From Gp1-AA133 sp964641665 (GTDB lineage Bacteria > Acidobacteriota > Terriglobia > Terriglobales > Acidobacteriaceae): a stretch of 64,000 nucleotides of DNA. A program made the position numbers and the translations under genes. Positions within the stretch are counted from its first letter, which is position 1. Every line of letters begins with the position of its first letter. Where the stretch lies: positions 38,988 to 102,987 of the forward strand of contig CAZXKO010000042.1 in assembly GCA_964641665.1 (NCBI GenBank), written 5' to 3'. The notes beneath the pieces are model-generated. The model was given only the letters and a program-made list of their open reading frames with translations, was not told the origin of the DNA and searched no databases. Shown here in pieces: positions 1 through 8,115 of the stretch.

Positions 1-115
1 CAAGTATTGGCCGGTCTAGAGGGCGATAGGGCACCGGCACTTTCGCCCTTCTAACAGCGCCATTGCGATATGCTGGCAAGCCCCCGCATTCTCCGCTCCC
101 GGGCTCAGGACCATC

Positions 116-1258
116 GTGAAACGAAAACCCCACGTGGCCGTGATTGGTGCTGGCGCGTTTGGCGGATGGACCGCCCTTTATCTCTCACGCCGAGGCGCAA
201 AGGTCACCCTGGTTGACACCTGGGGACCTGGTAATTCCCGAGCCTCCTCTGGCGGAGAAACGCGAGTCATCCGCGGTACCTACGGACCCGATCAGCGCTA
301 CACCGCGATGGCGGCTCGCGCCTTGCAGTTGTGGCGCGAGAACGAGCGCAGGTGGAAGACCCAATTTCTCCATCGCACCGGAGTCCTTTGGATGGCTGCC
401 GGTGGCGACGACACCTGGGAGCGCGGTTCGATCGAACAACTGAAAGATGCCAAGATCTCATTTCAACACCTGTCGACTCGCGATCTGACCAAGCGCTGGC
501 CGCAAGTTAATTTTGAAGGCGTCGAGTGGGGAGTCTTTGAACCCGAGAGCGGATTCCTAACGGCCCGAGTCGCGTGTCGTAAAGTGGTCGATGGCTTCGT
601 GGCCGAGGGCGGGGAGTATCGGCAGGCTGCGGTACCGGGAGACGAATTGGACTCCGGCCTTTGGAAAGCCATCGCGCTTTCCGACGGATCGCAGCTCAAG
701 GCCGACCGCTATGTCTTCGCCTGCGGGCCGTGGATGGCTCGGCTCTTCCCTCAGACCATCGGAAGCAAAATTCAATCGACCAAGCAGGACGTCTTTTTCT
801 TCGGCCCTCCGCCCGGCGATCCCCGCTTCGACGAGCAGCACTTGCCCGTGTGGGCCGATCATCGCAGACGCTTCATGTATGGAATCCCCGGCAACGAGGG
901 TCGTGGATTCAAGATCGCCGACGACACGCGCGGGCCGACCTTCGATCCCACCGCGGGCGAGCGCGTCGTCGACGAGGAACGCTTGCGAGTGGCTCGGGAT
1001 TACATCGCGTTCCGCTTCCCCGGAATGAAGGATGCACCCCTGGTGGAAACACGCGTCTGCCAATACGAACAGACTCCCGACGCACATTTCCTGATCGATC
1101 GCCATCCCGTAGCCGAGCATCTGTGGCTTTTAGGCGGAGGTTCAGGGCACGGATTTAAGCACGGACCCGCGCTGGGAGAGCTGGTCGCAACAATGGTGCT
1201 GGAGGAACTCGAACCGGAACCTTGTTGGAGACTGAATCGCTTCTCCAAGAAAAATTGA
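116..1258 (+). CDS. FAD-dependent oxidoreductase, DAO family (sarcosine / N-methyl amino acid oxidase-like)
   Basis: This 380-residue cytoplasmic flavoprotein probably oxidises a C-N bond of an amine or N-methyl amino acid. The Rossmann dinucleotide-binding motif GAGAFGGWTALYL lies at residues 11-23 and is followed by an acidic residue at the end of beta-2 (VTLVDTW). A C-terminal GGGSGHGFKHGPALGE segment (about residues 341-356) matches the conserved flavin-binding end of the sarcosine oxidase/N-methyltryptophan oxidase group, and the length fits monomeric members. The start is GTG at 116. It stands alone on the plus strand, with a convergent Mrp gene downstream. The substrate cannot be told from sequence. 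Confidence 0.85.
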   Translation: MKRKPHVAVIGAGAFGGWTALYLSRRGAKVTLVDTWGPGNSRASSGGETRVIRGTYGPDQRYTAMAARALQLWRENERRWKTQFLHRTGVLWMAAGGDDTWERGSIEQLKDAKISFQHLSTRDLTKRWPQVNFEGVEWGVFEPESGFLTARVACRKVVDGFVAEGGEYRQAAVPGDELDSGLWKAIALSDGSQLKADRYVFACGPWMARLFPQTIGSKIQSTKQDVFFFGPPPGDPRFDEQHLPVWADHRRRFMYGIPGNEGRGFKIADDTRGPTFDPTAGERVVDEERLRVARDYIAFRFPGMKDAPLVETRVCQYEQTPDAHFLIDRHPVAEHLWLLGGGSGHGFKHGPALGELVATMVLEELEPEPCWRLNRFSKKN

Positions 1259-1288
1259 TCCCCTTGCCTGGCGTCGCGAACGCGCTCT

Positions 1289-2137
1289 CTACTGAATCTG
1301 GATCACAGGCTCGGCCGCGGCCGCCCGTATCTCGTCCACCCTCGCAATGACCCGGCGGGCAAACTCGTAAAGCGATTTGGCGTGTGGCGAGTTCTCCCCT
1401 TGCAGCACGGCCGGATTCCCTGTGTCGCCCGACTTGCGCAACTCGGGATCCAGTTGGATCGCGCCTAGGAAGGCGACCCCAAACTGCAGCGCGGTTCTTT
1501 CCGCGCCCCCGCGGGAGAAAATATCAATCTCGTGGCTGCAGTGTGGGCAGACGAAGAAGCTCATGTTCTCGACCACACCAATCAGATCGACTTTCATCTG
1601 GCGGAACATCTCGATGGCCTTGCGTCCATCCTGCAAGGAGACATCCGACGGTGTGGAGACTACGACCGCACCGGTGAGCGGAACAGTCTGAATGAGCGAC
1701 AAAGCAACATCTCCCGTCCCCGGGGGCAAGTCGATGATCAGGTAGTCCAGTTGTCCCCACTCCACTGAACCCAGGAACTGCCGAATGATCTGGTGCAGCA
1801 TCGGGCCGCGCCAGATGATGGGTTTGTCACCCGGGTTCAAAAGCCCCACCGAGATGACCTTCAGGCCGAACGCGTGAATCGGCTCGATGCGTTCCTTACC
1901 GGTGGCCTTCGGCTGCGCGTTCGTGCCCAGCATCAGGGGAACATTGGGACCGTACACATCCGCGTCCAGCAGGCCAACTTTGTACCCCAGCTTTCCCAGC
2001 GCTACCGCGAGATTTACCGACAAAGTGGTCTTCCCGACCCCGCCCTTGCCGGAACCAACCGCGATGATGTTGGAAACGCCGGGCAATGGTTGCGGTGACG
2101 GAGGCTGCTGACCAGGCTGCGCGTGCATGTGGCTCAA
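1289..2137 (-). CDS. mrp: Mrp/ApbC-type P-loop ATPase, iron-sulfur carrier
   Basis: This 282-residue cytosolic MinD/Mrp-family ATPase is expected to hold and transfer [4Fe-4S] clusters to target apoproteins. The deviant Walker A is GKGGVGKTT at about residues 30-38. DADVYGPN and the IDLPPGTGD switch-like motif follow. The cluster-binding CPHC motif sits at about residue 198. The N-terminal 25 residues are a Pro/Gln-rich tail rather than the DUF59 domain found in longer Mrp proteins, so this is the short form. It is a single minus-strand unit between the FAD oxidoreductase and an SDR. Confidence 0.92.
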   Translation of the reverse strand: MSHMHAQPGQQPPSPQPLPGVSNIIAVGSGKGGVGKTTLSVNLAVALGKLGYKVGLLDADVYGPNVPLMLGTNAQPKATGKERIEPIHAFGLKVISVGLLNPGDKPIIWRGPMLHQIIRQFLGSVEWGQLDYLIIDLPPGTGDVALSLIQTVPLTGAVVVSTPSDVSLQDGRKAIEMFRQMKVDLIGVVENMSFFVCPHCSHEIDIFSRGGAERTALQFGVAFLGAIQLDPELRKSGDTGNPAVLQGENSPHAKSLYEFARRVIARVDEIRAAAAEPVIQIQ

Positions 2138-2266
2138 GGGATCACCCTCCAGACCGGCCGTGGAAGAAGGCCGAAACTCTGATTATACAAGCGCATTACG
2201 TTGAGGGTGTGACGCCCCGCGGTCTCTGATCGCCAGCTTTCCTTTGGCGCTCTGGATCTGACGCCG

Positions 2267-3028
2267 CTACACCGCGAGATAGCCCCCATCGACCGCCAGA
2301 GCAGCGCCCGTTACCCATGCAGACTCGTCGCTCGCAAGGTAGACGGCCATCCCAGCAATGTCTTCGGGTTGGCCCAATCGGCCGACCGGATGCACCGAAA
2401 TCCGCTCCCGACGAACCGCTTCTGGATCCACGGCCCTGCGCATGACTTCCGCTGTCAGATCGGTTTCGACAAAGGACGGGCAGATTGCGTTGACCCGGAT
2501 CTTTTCGTGCCCATGATCGATGGCCATACACTTTGTAAGCAGAATCGTGGCGGCCTTCGAGGACGCGTACGCCGCGCGGTTACGCGCCCCGTTAATTCCG
2601 AGCACAGAGGCAACGTTAATGATCGAACCTCCTCCGGATTTGCGCAGATGAGGCAGCACCGATCGCGAAAGCATCCAAAGGCCACGCACGTTGATGCTGA
2701 ACGTTTCGTCCCATTGCTCTTCGGTAATTTGCTCGGCCGTCCCGATGTGCAAAATTCCGGCATTGTTCACCAGCACGTTGAGCACGCCGAGGCGAGTCTT
2801 GGTGTCGCCAAGAATGCGATCAAGATCGCCTTGTTTCGACACGTCCGCGGCCAGCACCAGCGGCGAGCCGCCTGCCTCTTTCGCAACCGATTCGAGGGGT
2901 TCTTGACGCCGCCCGACGAGCGCAAGTTGTGCGCCTTCGCGGGCAAACGCCAGGGCAATGGCGCGGCCAATGCCGGTACCGGCGCCGGTAATGAGAGCTA
3001 TTTTGTTCTTGAGGCGAGACACGGCCAC
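2267..3028 (-). CDS. SDR family oxidoreductase (3-ketoacyl-ACP reductase-like)
   Basis: This 253-residue classical short-chain dehydrogenase carries the cofactor motif TGAGTGIG near residue 15, the NNAG motif at about 89, a catalytic Ser in INVAS, and the YASSKAA active-site Tyr/Lys block. The C-terminus ends in the usual tetramer-type DGGYLAV. The arginines just after beta-2 (VGRRQE) favour NADP(H). The start is GTG at 3028, with a second GTG two codons later. The substrate is unknown, and SDRs of this type act on ketoacyl thioesters, sugars or steroids. It lies 48 bases upstream of nothing obvious in its own pathway; cydB follows on the same strand. Confidence 0.88.
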   Translation of the reverse strand: MAVSRLKNKIALITGAGTGIGRAIALAFAREGAQLALVGRRQEPLESVAKEAGGSPLVLAADVSKQGDLDRILGDTKTRLGVLNVLVNNAGILHIGTAEQITEEQWDETFSINVRGLWMLSRSVLPHLRKSGGGSIINVASVLGINGARNRAAYASSKAATILLTKCMAIDHGHEKIRVNAICPSFVETDLTAEVMRRAVDPEAVRRERISVHPVGRLGQPEDIAGMAVYLASDESAWVTGAALAVDGGYLAV

Positions 3029-3076
3029 TAATCTACCAGCCGTGCGACGAAAACGCAGGTCCTGCCGTGCGCAAAC

Positions 3077-4117
3077 TCAGTACCCGCCGCCTTCGAGTTG
3101 CACCTTGCCGCGGAACATCCGGTAGATGAAGACGAAGTAGCCGACGGACAGAATCATCCCCAGCGCCCACCACACCAAACCGACGCTCAGGCCGTGATGC
3201 CCCGCCGCCGCGTTGTAAATGGTAAGGCTGTTGCTGGGATCGGTGCTGGCAGGGAGCACCACTGGGTAAAGCGCAAAGACCGCGCCCACCAGCATCCCTG
3301 TGATGTAAATGCAGGAGGCCAGAAACGCGTGCAGTTCCTTCCCTTTTCGCGTCCACGATGACATCAGGGCCAGGCTGCCGAACACCACGATCGGGATCAG
3401 GAACCCAATCGGATAGGCAAGGTAGTTCTCCTTGATCGAAGGCCTCACGAACCAGGTCGCAATCAGGCTGATCAGCGTCAATGCCATTTGGGCGGGCCAC
3501 ACGATCAGGGCCGTCTTGCGAGCGCGCTGGCCAAGTTCTCCATCCGTCTTGAGCGAAACGTACAGGGCCCCGTGCGCCGTCAGGGTCACCAGGGCCACGA
3601 CACCGGCCATCACCGTGTACCAGTCGAGAATGCCCGGATGCGGTCCCAGTTGAAAATCTGTCCACAGCGGCTCGAAAAAGTAATGATCCACACCCAGTGG
3701 CACTCCGCGAATCACATTGCCCAGGGCCGCTCCAAAGAAAATCGCGAGCAGGGCGCTCGAAACGCAGAACACCGCGTCGAAAAAGCCGAGCCAGACCCGG
3801 TTCTCCATGTGCGTGCGCAGTTCAATGCCGATCCCCCGCAGCATGAGCAGCCACAACACCATCATGAGCGGGAGATAGAATCCGCTGAACGCCGACGCGT
3901 AAAGCTGGGGATACGCGAAGTAAAGAGTTCCCCCGGCGGCCAGCAGCCAAACTTCATTCCCATCCCACACCGGCCCAATCGAGCGCAGCACCTTGCGCCG
4001 GTCTTCGTTGGTCTTTCCAACCAGTAGGTAGATGATTCCTGCTCCCAGGTCAAACCCATCGAGCACCACGTAGGCCGCGATCATCACAGCGACAATGACA
4101 AACCAGACTGTTTCCAT
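3077..4117 (-). CDS. cydB: Cytochrome bd ubiquinol oxidase subunit II
   Basis: Subunit II of the bd-type quinol oxidase is a 346-residue, eight- to nine-helix inner-membrane protein that partners CydA and stabilises the haem site. The N-terminus (ETVWFVIVAVMIAAYVVLDGFDLGAG) has the family signature VLDGFDLG, followed by WDGNEVWLL. It lies 9 bases downstream of cydA on the same strand, so the two form an operon. No CydX-like small subunit could be recognised after it, and no cydCD exporter genes are in the window. Confidence 0.95.
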   Translation of the reverse strand: METVWFVIVAVMIAAYVVLDGFDLGAGIIYLLVGKTNEDRRKVLRSIGPVWDGNEVWLLAAGGTLYFAYPQLYASAFSGFYLPLMMVLWLLMLRGIGIELRTHMENRVWLGFFDAVFCVSSALLAIFFGAALGNVIRGVPLGVDHYFFEPLWTDFQLGPHPGILDWYTVMAGVVALVTLTAHGALYVSLKTDGELGQRARKTALIVWPAQMALTLISLIATWFVRPSIKENYLAYPIGFLIPIVVFGSLALMSSWTRKGKELHAFLASCIYITGMLVGAVFALYPVVLPASTDPSNSLTIYNAAAGHHGLSVGLVWWALGMILSVGYFVFIYRMFRGKVQLEGGGY

Positions 4118-4126
4118 CGAAGACCT

Positions 4127-5464
4127 CTAGTGAGCGGTCCCAGCCGTCGTGACGGGGCCATTTTCGATCTCGCGTCGCACCAGGAAGATGAACAGAATCC
4201 CCAGTACCGTGTACATCCCAAGGAAGCCGAGCAGCGTAAACATGCCGTTCCCGGCTGACACCAGCTTGGAATACCCGTCCGCCGTCCGCATCAGGCCATA
4301 GACCAGCCAGGGCTGGCGGCCAATCTCGGCCGTCATCCATCCCGCCGTGTTGGCAATGTAGGGGAACGGCAGGCTGAGCAAAAGGATCCAGAGCATCCAG
4401 TTGGCGTCGAACAGTTTGCCGCGCCACAAGAGCAGGACCGCGACCAGCATCACCGCGATGAACAGGGTCCCGAGACCTACCATGATGTGATAGCTGTAGT
4501 AGAGCAGGGGGATGTTATCGGGCCAGGTATCCGGCGGAAATGCATTCAGCCCTCTCACCTCCGCCCCCCACGCTCGGTACGTCAAGAAGCTGAGCATCTT
4601 CGGGAAGACCAGTGGATTGTCAATTTTCCGTTCCGGCACATTGGGCTGGCCCACGATGATCAACGGCGCTCCCGGCCCGCCCTCGAACAAAGCTTCCATG
4701 GCCGCCAGGGTCGCCGGCTGGTTCAGGGCAATCATTCGCCCCTGCCCGTCACCCGTAGGGAACAGCTGTAGGATCGAAAAAATCACGCCGCTCAACACGC
4801 CTACCCGAACAAAAACCCTGCCGTGTTCACGGAACTGCCCCCACAGCAGGTAGAAAGCTCCCACCGAAGCCATCACGAACGACCCCGTGATCACCGCGCC
4901 GCTCATGTTGTGGGCAAACTGCCACCACGCCCACGGATTCAGCACCAGTTGCCAGAAGCTGCTCAACTGCACAGAACCGTCCGCCGACGTCGAGTACCCC
5001 ACGGGATGCTGCATCCAGGCGTCGGTTGCGACGATGAAGAACCCCGACAGCCACGACCCCAGGAACACTGCCACCGCCGACCACAAGTGCGCCCTTGGGC
5101 TGAGGCGCTTTTCGCCATACAGGAAGAGCCCAAGGAAAGCAGACTCCAGGAAGAAGGCAAACATGCCTTCCATCCCCAGCGTCTGTCCGATGACGCCGCC
5201 CGCAAAGCGTGAGAAGTGCGACCAGTTCGTGCCGAACTGAAACTCCATGGGAATCCCAGTCACCACTCCGAGCACAAAGTTGATCCCGAAAATGCGGGTC
5301 CAGAATCGTGCCGCCTGGTTGTAGATTTCGTCATTGCGGCGAAGCGCCAGGGTCTTCAAAACCACGATCAAAGGCGCCAGCCCCATCGTTAACTGGGGGA
5401 AAAGGTAGTGGAAAGTGATGGTGAACGCGAAGTGCAGCCGGTGAATCAGGAGGGCGCTATCCAT
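4127..5464 (-). CDS. cydA: Cytochrome bd ubiquinol oxidase subunit I (short Q-loop, cyanide-insensitive type)
   Basis: This is the catalytic subunit of the bd quinol oxidase (445 residues), which reduces O2 with quinol without pumping protons. Haem and proton-path residues align by position with the E. coli enzyme. His19 is in TFHYLF, Glu99 and Glu107 are in GMEGMFAFFLE, and His185 is in QFAHNMSG. The GRQPW motif is near residue 389. The periplasmic Q-loop is short, as in CioA-type enzymes, unlike the longer E. coli loop. The start is ATG at 5464. It is the first gene of the cydAB operon and supports high-affinity or microaerobic respiration. Confidence 0.95.
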   Translation of the reverse strand: MDSALLIHRLHFAFTITFHYLFPQLTMGLAPLIVVLKTLALRRNDEIYNQAARFWTRIFGINFVLGVVTGIPMEFQFGTNWSHFSRFAGGVIGQTLGMEGMFAFFLESAFLGLFLYGEKRLSPRAHLWSAVAVFLGSWLSGFFIVATDAWMQHPVGYSTSADGSVQLSSFWQLVLNPWAWWQFAHNMSGAVITGSFVMASVGAFYLLWGQFREHGRVFVRVGVLSGVIFSILQLFPTGDGQGRMIALNQPATLAAMEALFEGGPGAPLIIVGQPNVPERKIDNPLVFPKMLSFLTYRAWGAEVRGLNAFPPDTWPDNIPLLYYSYHIMVGLGTLFIAVMLVAVLLLWRGKLFDANWMLWILLLSLPFPYIANTAGWMTAEIGRQPWLVYGLMRTADGYSKLVSAGNGMFTLLGFLGMYTVLGILFIFLVRREIENGPVTTAGTAH

Positions 5465-5550
5465 AGTCGCGGTCTCGCTGTGCTCCTCGAACGGAGCATT
5501 ATGCTGGGCTCGGCGTAGTACTCGATGTGACGAAGATCACACCAATCCGC

Positions 5551-6057
5551 CTATGAGTGCTTGTTCCTCTCGCGGCGCTCCGTTTCCGCGCGCCATATCT
5601 CTCGCCGGCGTCCTGCGTCGTCGAACCGCCGCCGTTGCTCGTCCGTCTCTGGAATCACGCCAGGTACCGGTACCCGGCCGCCCTTGCCGTCCACGGCCAC
5701 AAACGTCAGGTGAGCGGACGCCACGTGCAGGCGCTTGCCCTGAATGTAGTTTTCCACCCACACCTTCACCCCAACTTCCATGGACGTCCGGAATACCCGG
5801 TTCACGGACGACCGTAAAACGACCCACGACCCAACATGCACAGGAACCAGGAAGTCGATGTGGTCCACCGACGCTGTGACCACGTAACTCCGCGCGTGGC
5901 GATGCGCAGCCATCGCCCCGGCTAGATCGATCCAGTGCATGAGGCGTCCGCCGAGCAATGCGCCCAGGGGATTGGCGTCGTTCGGCAAAACAATTTCCGA
6001 CATTTCAGACTGCGACTCGTGCACCGGGCGCGGTGCCAGCAAATCAGCTTCCTTCAT
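5551..6057 (-). CDS. Acyl-CoA thioesterase, hotdog fold (YciA/BACH-like)
   Basis: This 168-residue single-hotdog protein likely hydrolyses acyl-CoA. The catalytic block is PNDANPLGALLGGRLMHWID (residues 25-44), with the Asn/Asp and the GG-L-M-x-W-I-D helix typical of YciA-type 4HBT enzymes. The C-terminal 25 residues are charged and probably disordered. The start at 6057 is preceded by a purine-rich AAAGGAAAG ribosome-binding site. It is divergent from the small TPR-like gene at 6219 and is not linked to a lipid operon. Confidence 0.87.
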   Translation of the reverse strand: MKEADLLAPRPVHESQSEMSEIVLPNDANPLGALLGGRLMHWIDLAGAMAAHRHARSYVVTASVDHIDFLVPVHVGSWVVLRSSVNRVFRTSMEVGVKVWVENYIQGKRLHVASAHLTFVAVDGKGGRVPVPGVIPETDEQRRRFDDAGRRREIWRAETERRERNKHS

Positions 6058-6218
6058 GAACTCTTTCCTTTGGGGATGTGAGCAGACATTGTACTCAGCG
6101 CATCACGAACTTGTCAGCGCGTCCCCCAAGGGACCTCACACCGCCTCTCGCGCAATCGAAACCCAGTGGTGTAGTACTCTAGTTTTTCTCAATTTCAACA
6201 ACCGAGGCGAGAGCCGCA

Positions 6219-6527
6219 ATGGACCGCACCGCAATGCTCCAAGAGATCCTTTCCCAGAACCCGAACGATGCTTTCGCACGCTATGGTCTCGCGCTGGAGC
6301 ATTCCAATCAGGGTAACGTAGAACTCGCCTTGGAGGAGTTCGGCAAGCTTCTGTCTGCTCATCCGGACTACACCGCCGGATATTTCATGGCGGCGCAGAC
6401 CTTGGCTCGGGCGGATCGCACCGGCGAGGCCCGGAAAATGCTAGCCGATGGCATTGCGTCCGCAAAGCGCAGCGCCAACGCACACGCGCAGTCTGAGATG
6501 GAAACGATGCTCGCCGATTTGGGATAA
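6219..6527 (+). CDS. Small TPR-like helical repeat protein
   Basis: This 102-residue cytosolic protein is made almost entirely of two to three tetratricopeptide-like helix pairs. The first is NPNDAFARYGLALEHSNQGN, and the next begins near HPDYTAGYFMAAQTLARADR. It has no signal peptide and no enzyme domain, so it is probably a protein-interaction adaptor. A purine-rich GAGGCGAGAG precedes the ATG and decides the start. It is convergent with the SDR at 6530, and the two stop codons lie only a few bases apart. Confidence 0.75.
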   Translation: MDRTAMLQEILSQNPNDAFARYGLALEHSNQGNVELALEEFGKLLSAHPDYTAGYFMAAQTLARADRTGEARKMLADGIASAKRSANAHAQSEMETMLADLG

Positions 6528-6529
6528 GG

Positions 6530-7321
6530 CTACTCGGTAGGTTTGGCGAGTCGCAGCATTGCCTGCTCCACGATCCCGGGGAAAAGCTGGTACAGCTTGA
6601 CGACGGGAATCATGGTCCAGGGAACGATAACTTCCCTTCTCCCCGCGCGGTAGCCCTTGAGCGTTGCCCGTGCCACGCGCTCCACGGTGATGCCGCGCAC
6701 GCTGGTTGGCCGCACCTTCTTCAGTTCGCTGCCCCGCACGGCATTTGCACTGAATTCAGTTTGTACATAGCCCGGACAGACCGTCAGCACGTTAACATTC
6801 CGCTTTCTGAGCTCGATCCGGGCCGCTTTTCCCATCGCATTCATGGCGAATTTACTTCCCGAATAAGCCGCGCTGTAGGGCAAGGGTATGTGCCCTGCCA
6901 CGCTGGAAATGTTGATAATCGTGCCCGAAGCCTGTGCTTTCATCACCGGGATCACGGCCTGCATCGCCGATAACGTGCCGAAGAGGTTCGTCTCAAACAG
7001 ATCGTGGCACGCAGCCATATCCATCTGCGCGACAGAATCGATCAGCCCGTGGCCCGCGTTGTTGACCCAGATGTCGATACGCCCGAAATGTTGCAGCGTT
7101 AGGCCGATGACGCGGTCAATCTGCTCGCGGTTGCGGACGTCGCACGACAGGGCCAGAGTCCGCTCGACGTGTCCCACTCGGGCGCGGGCAGCTTCCGCGC
7201 GGCCGACATCTCGGGACAGCAGCACCACGCTGGCCCCTTGATCTGCGAACATCTTAGCGATGCCCTCGCCGATGCCCATCGACGCCCCGGTCACAACCGC
7301 AATTTTCCCAGTGATTTCCAC
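6530..7321 (-). CDS. SDR family NAD(P)-dependent oxidoreductase, C-terminally extended
   Basis: This 263-residue short-chain dehydrogenase has TGASMGIG at residues 13-20, NNAG near 89, a catalytic Ser in INISSVAG and the YSGSKFA Tyr/Lys site. After the core it has a basic segment and a hydrophobic C-terminus (TMIPVVKLYQLFPGIVEQAM) that could sit on the membrane surface. That extension is typical of SDRs that act on lipid-like substrates, but no substrate can be named. It is unlike the SDR at 2267 in its C-terminus and cofactor loop. Confidence 0.86.
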   Translation of the reverse strand: MEITGKIAVVTGASMGIGEGIAKMFADQGASVVLLSRDVGRAEAARARVGHVERTLALSCDVRNREQIDRVIGLTLQHFGRIDIWVNNAGHGLIDSVAQMDMAACHDLFETNLFGTLSAMQAVIPVMKAQASGTIINISSVAGHIPLPYSAAYSGSKFAMNAMGKAARIELRKRNVNVLTVCPGYVQTEFSANAVRGSELKKVRPTSVRGITVERVARATLKGYRAGRREVIVPWTMIPVVKLYQLFPGIVEQAMLRLAKPTE

Positions 7322-7419
7322 CCCTGGCTTTTAGTTCCCGCCCGGTCAGAAGTCAAGACCCCGCTGTACAATTCCGACGCGGTCATTTTTCATCCCGGCC
7401 GCCGATCGGTGGAGGTTTC

Positions 7420-8028
7420 GTGGGCTCCCTTCTCCCTCTATTCCCCCTGGACCTGGTCCTTCTTCCCGGCACACCCCTGCCGCTCCATATTTTCGAACCG
7501 CGTTACAAAGAAATGATTGGAGAATGTCTGGAGCAAAAGAAAGTATTCGGCATCCTCCGGGTGTTGAGCGAAGGCTTGGCCAACATCGGCTGCACCGCCG
7601 AAGTCGTCGCCGTCACCAAAACCTACGACGATGGCCGCATGGATATCGTTGCCCAAGGCCGGCAGCGCTTCGAATTACTTTCGGTCAACCAGGAACGTGC
7701 CTTTTTGCGGGGTGAGATTCTCTATCTCCCCGACGAACCTCAAGCGCCGACCGCGGACGAGACCGCCCGCGCCATCGACCTGCACAAGCAGATTTTGACG
7801 CTCGCCAACGCCGAACAGAGTCTTCCCGATGGCGACGACTATCCCCTTTCCTACCACTTGGCCGGATCCTTGCCTCTCGACCTGGATTTCAAACAAAAGA
7901 TGCTCGCGTTCCGATCGGAGGCCGAGCGTATGCGGACTATCATCGCGTATTTCGAAAACGTCCTTCCCTCTTTGCGTCGAGCTGTCCAGGTTCGCCAGAA
8001 GGCGGGCGGCAACGGTCACGCGCACTAA
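7420..8028 (+). CDS. LON substrate-binding (LonN/PUA-like) domain protein
   Basis: This 202-residue cytosolic protein consists of the Lon protease N-terminal domain alone, without the AAA+ or protease parts. The opening LFPLDLVLLPGTPLPLHIFE followed by RYKEMI is the family signature. GxAxIGCTAEV and the GRQRFELL strand follow. It may recognise unfolded or tagged substrates, but its partner is unknown. The start is GTG at 7420, with GGAGG at 7411-7415 at close spacing. It lies upstream of the MoxR/VWA pair on the same strand, 87 bases away. Confidence 0.88.
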   Translation: MGSLLPLFPLDLVLLPGTPLPLHIFEPRYKEMIGECLEQKKVFGILRVLSEGLANIGCTAEVVAVTKTYDDGRMDIVAQGRQRFELLSVNQERAFLRGEILYLPDEPQAPTADETARAIDLHKQILTLANAEQSLPDGDDYPLSYHLAGSLPLDLDFKQKMLAFRSEAERMRTIIAYFENVLPSLRRAVQVRQKAGGNGHAH

Positions 8029-8115
8029 GCCTTCCCCGGCGTCTAACCCCGCCAAAAAAGATCGTTCTCCTTGCGGGCGTATAATCGGTGACAAGTTGTT
8101 TCGGGGGTTCCCATC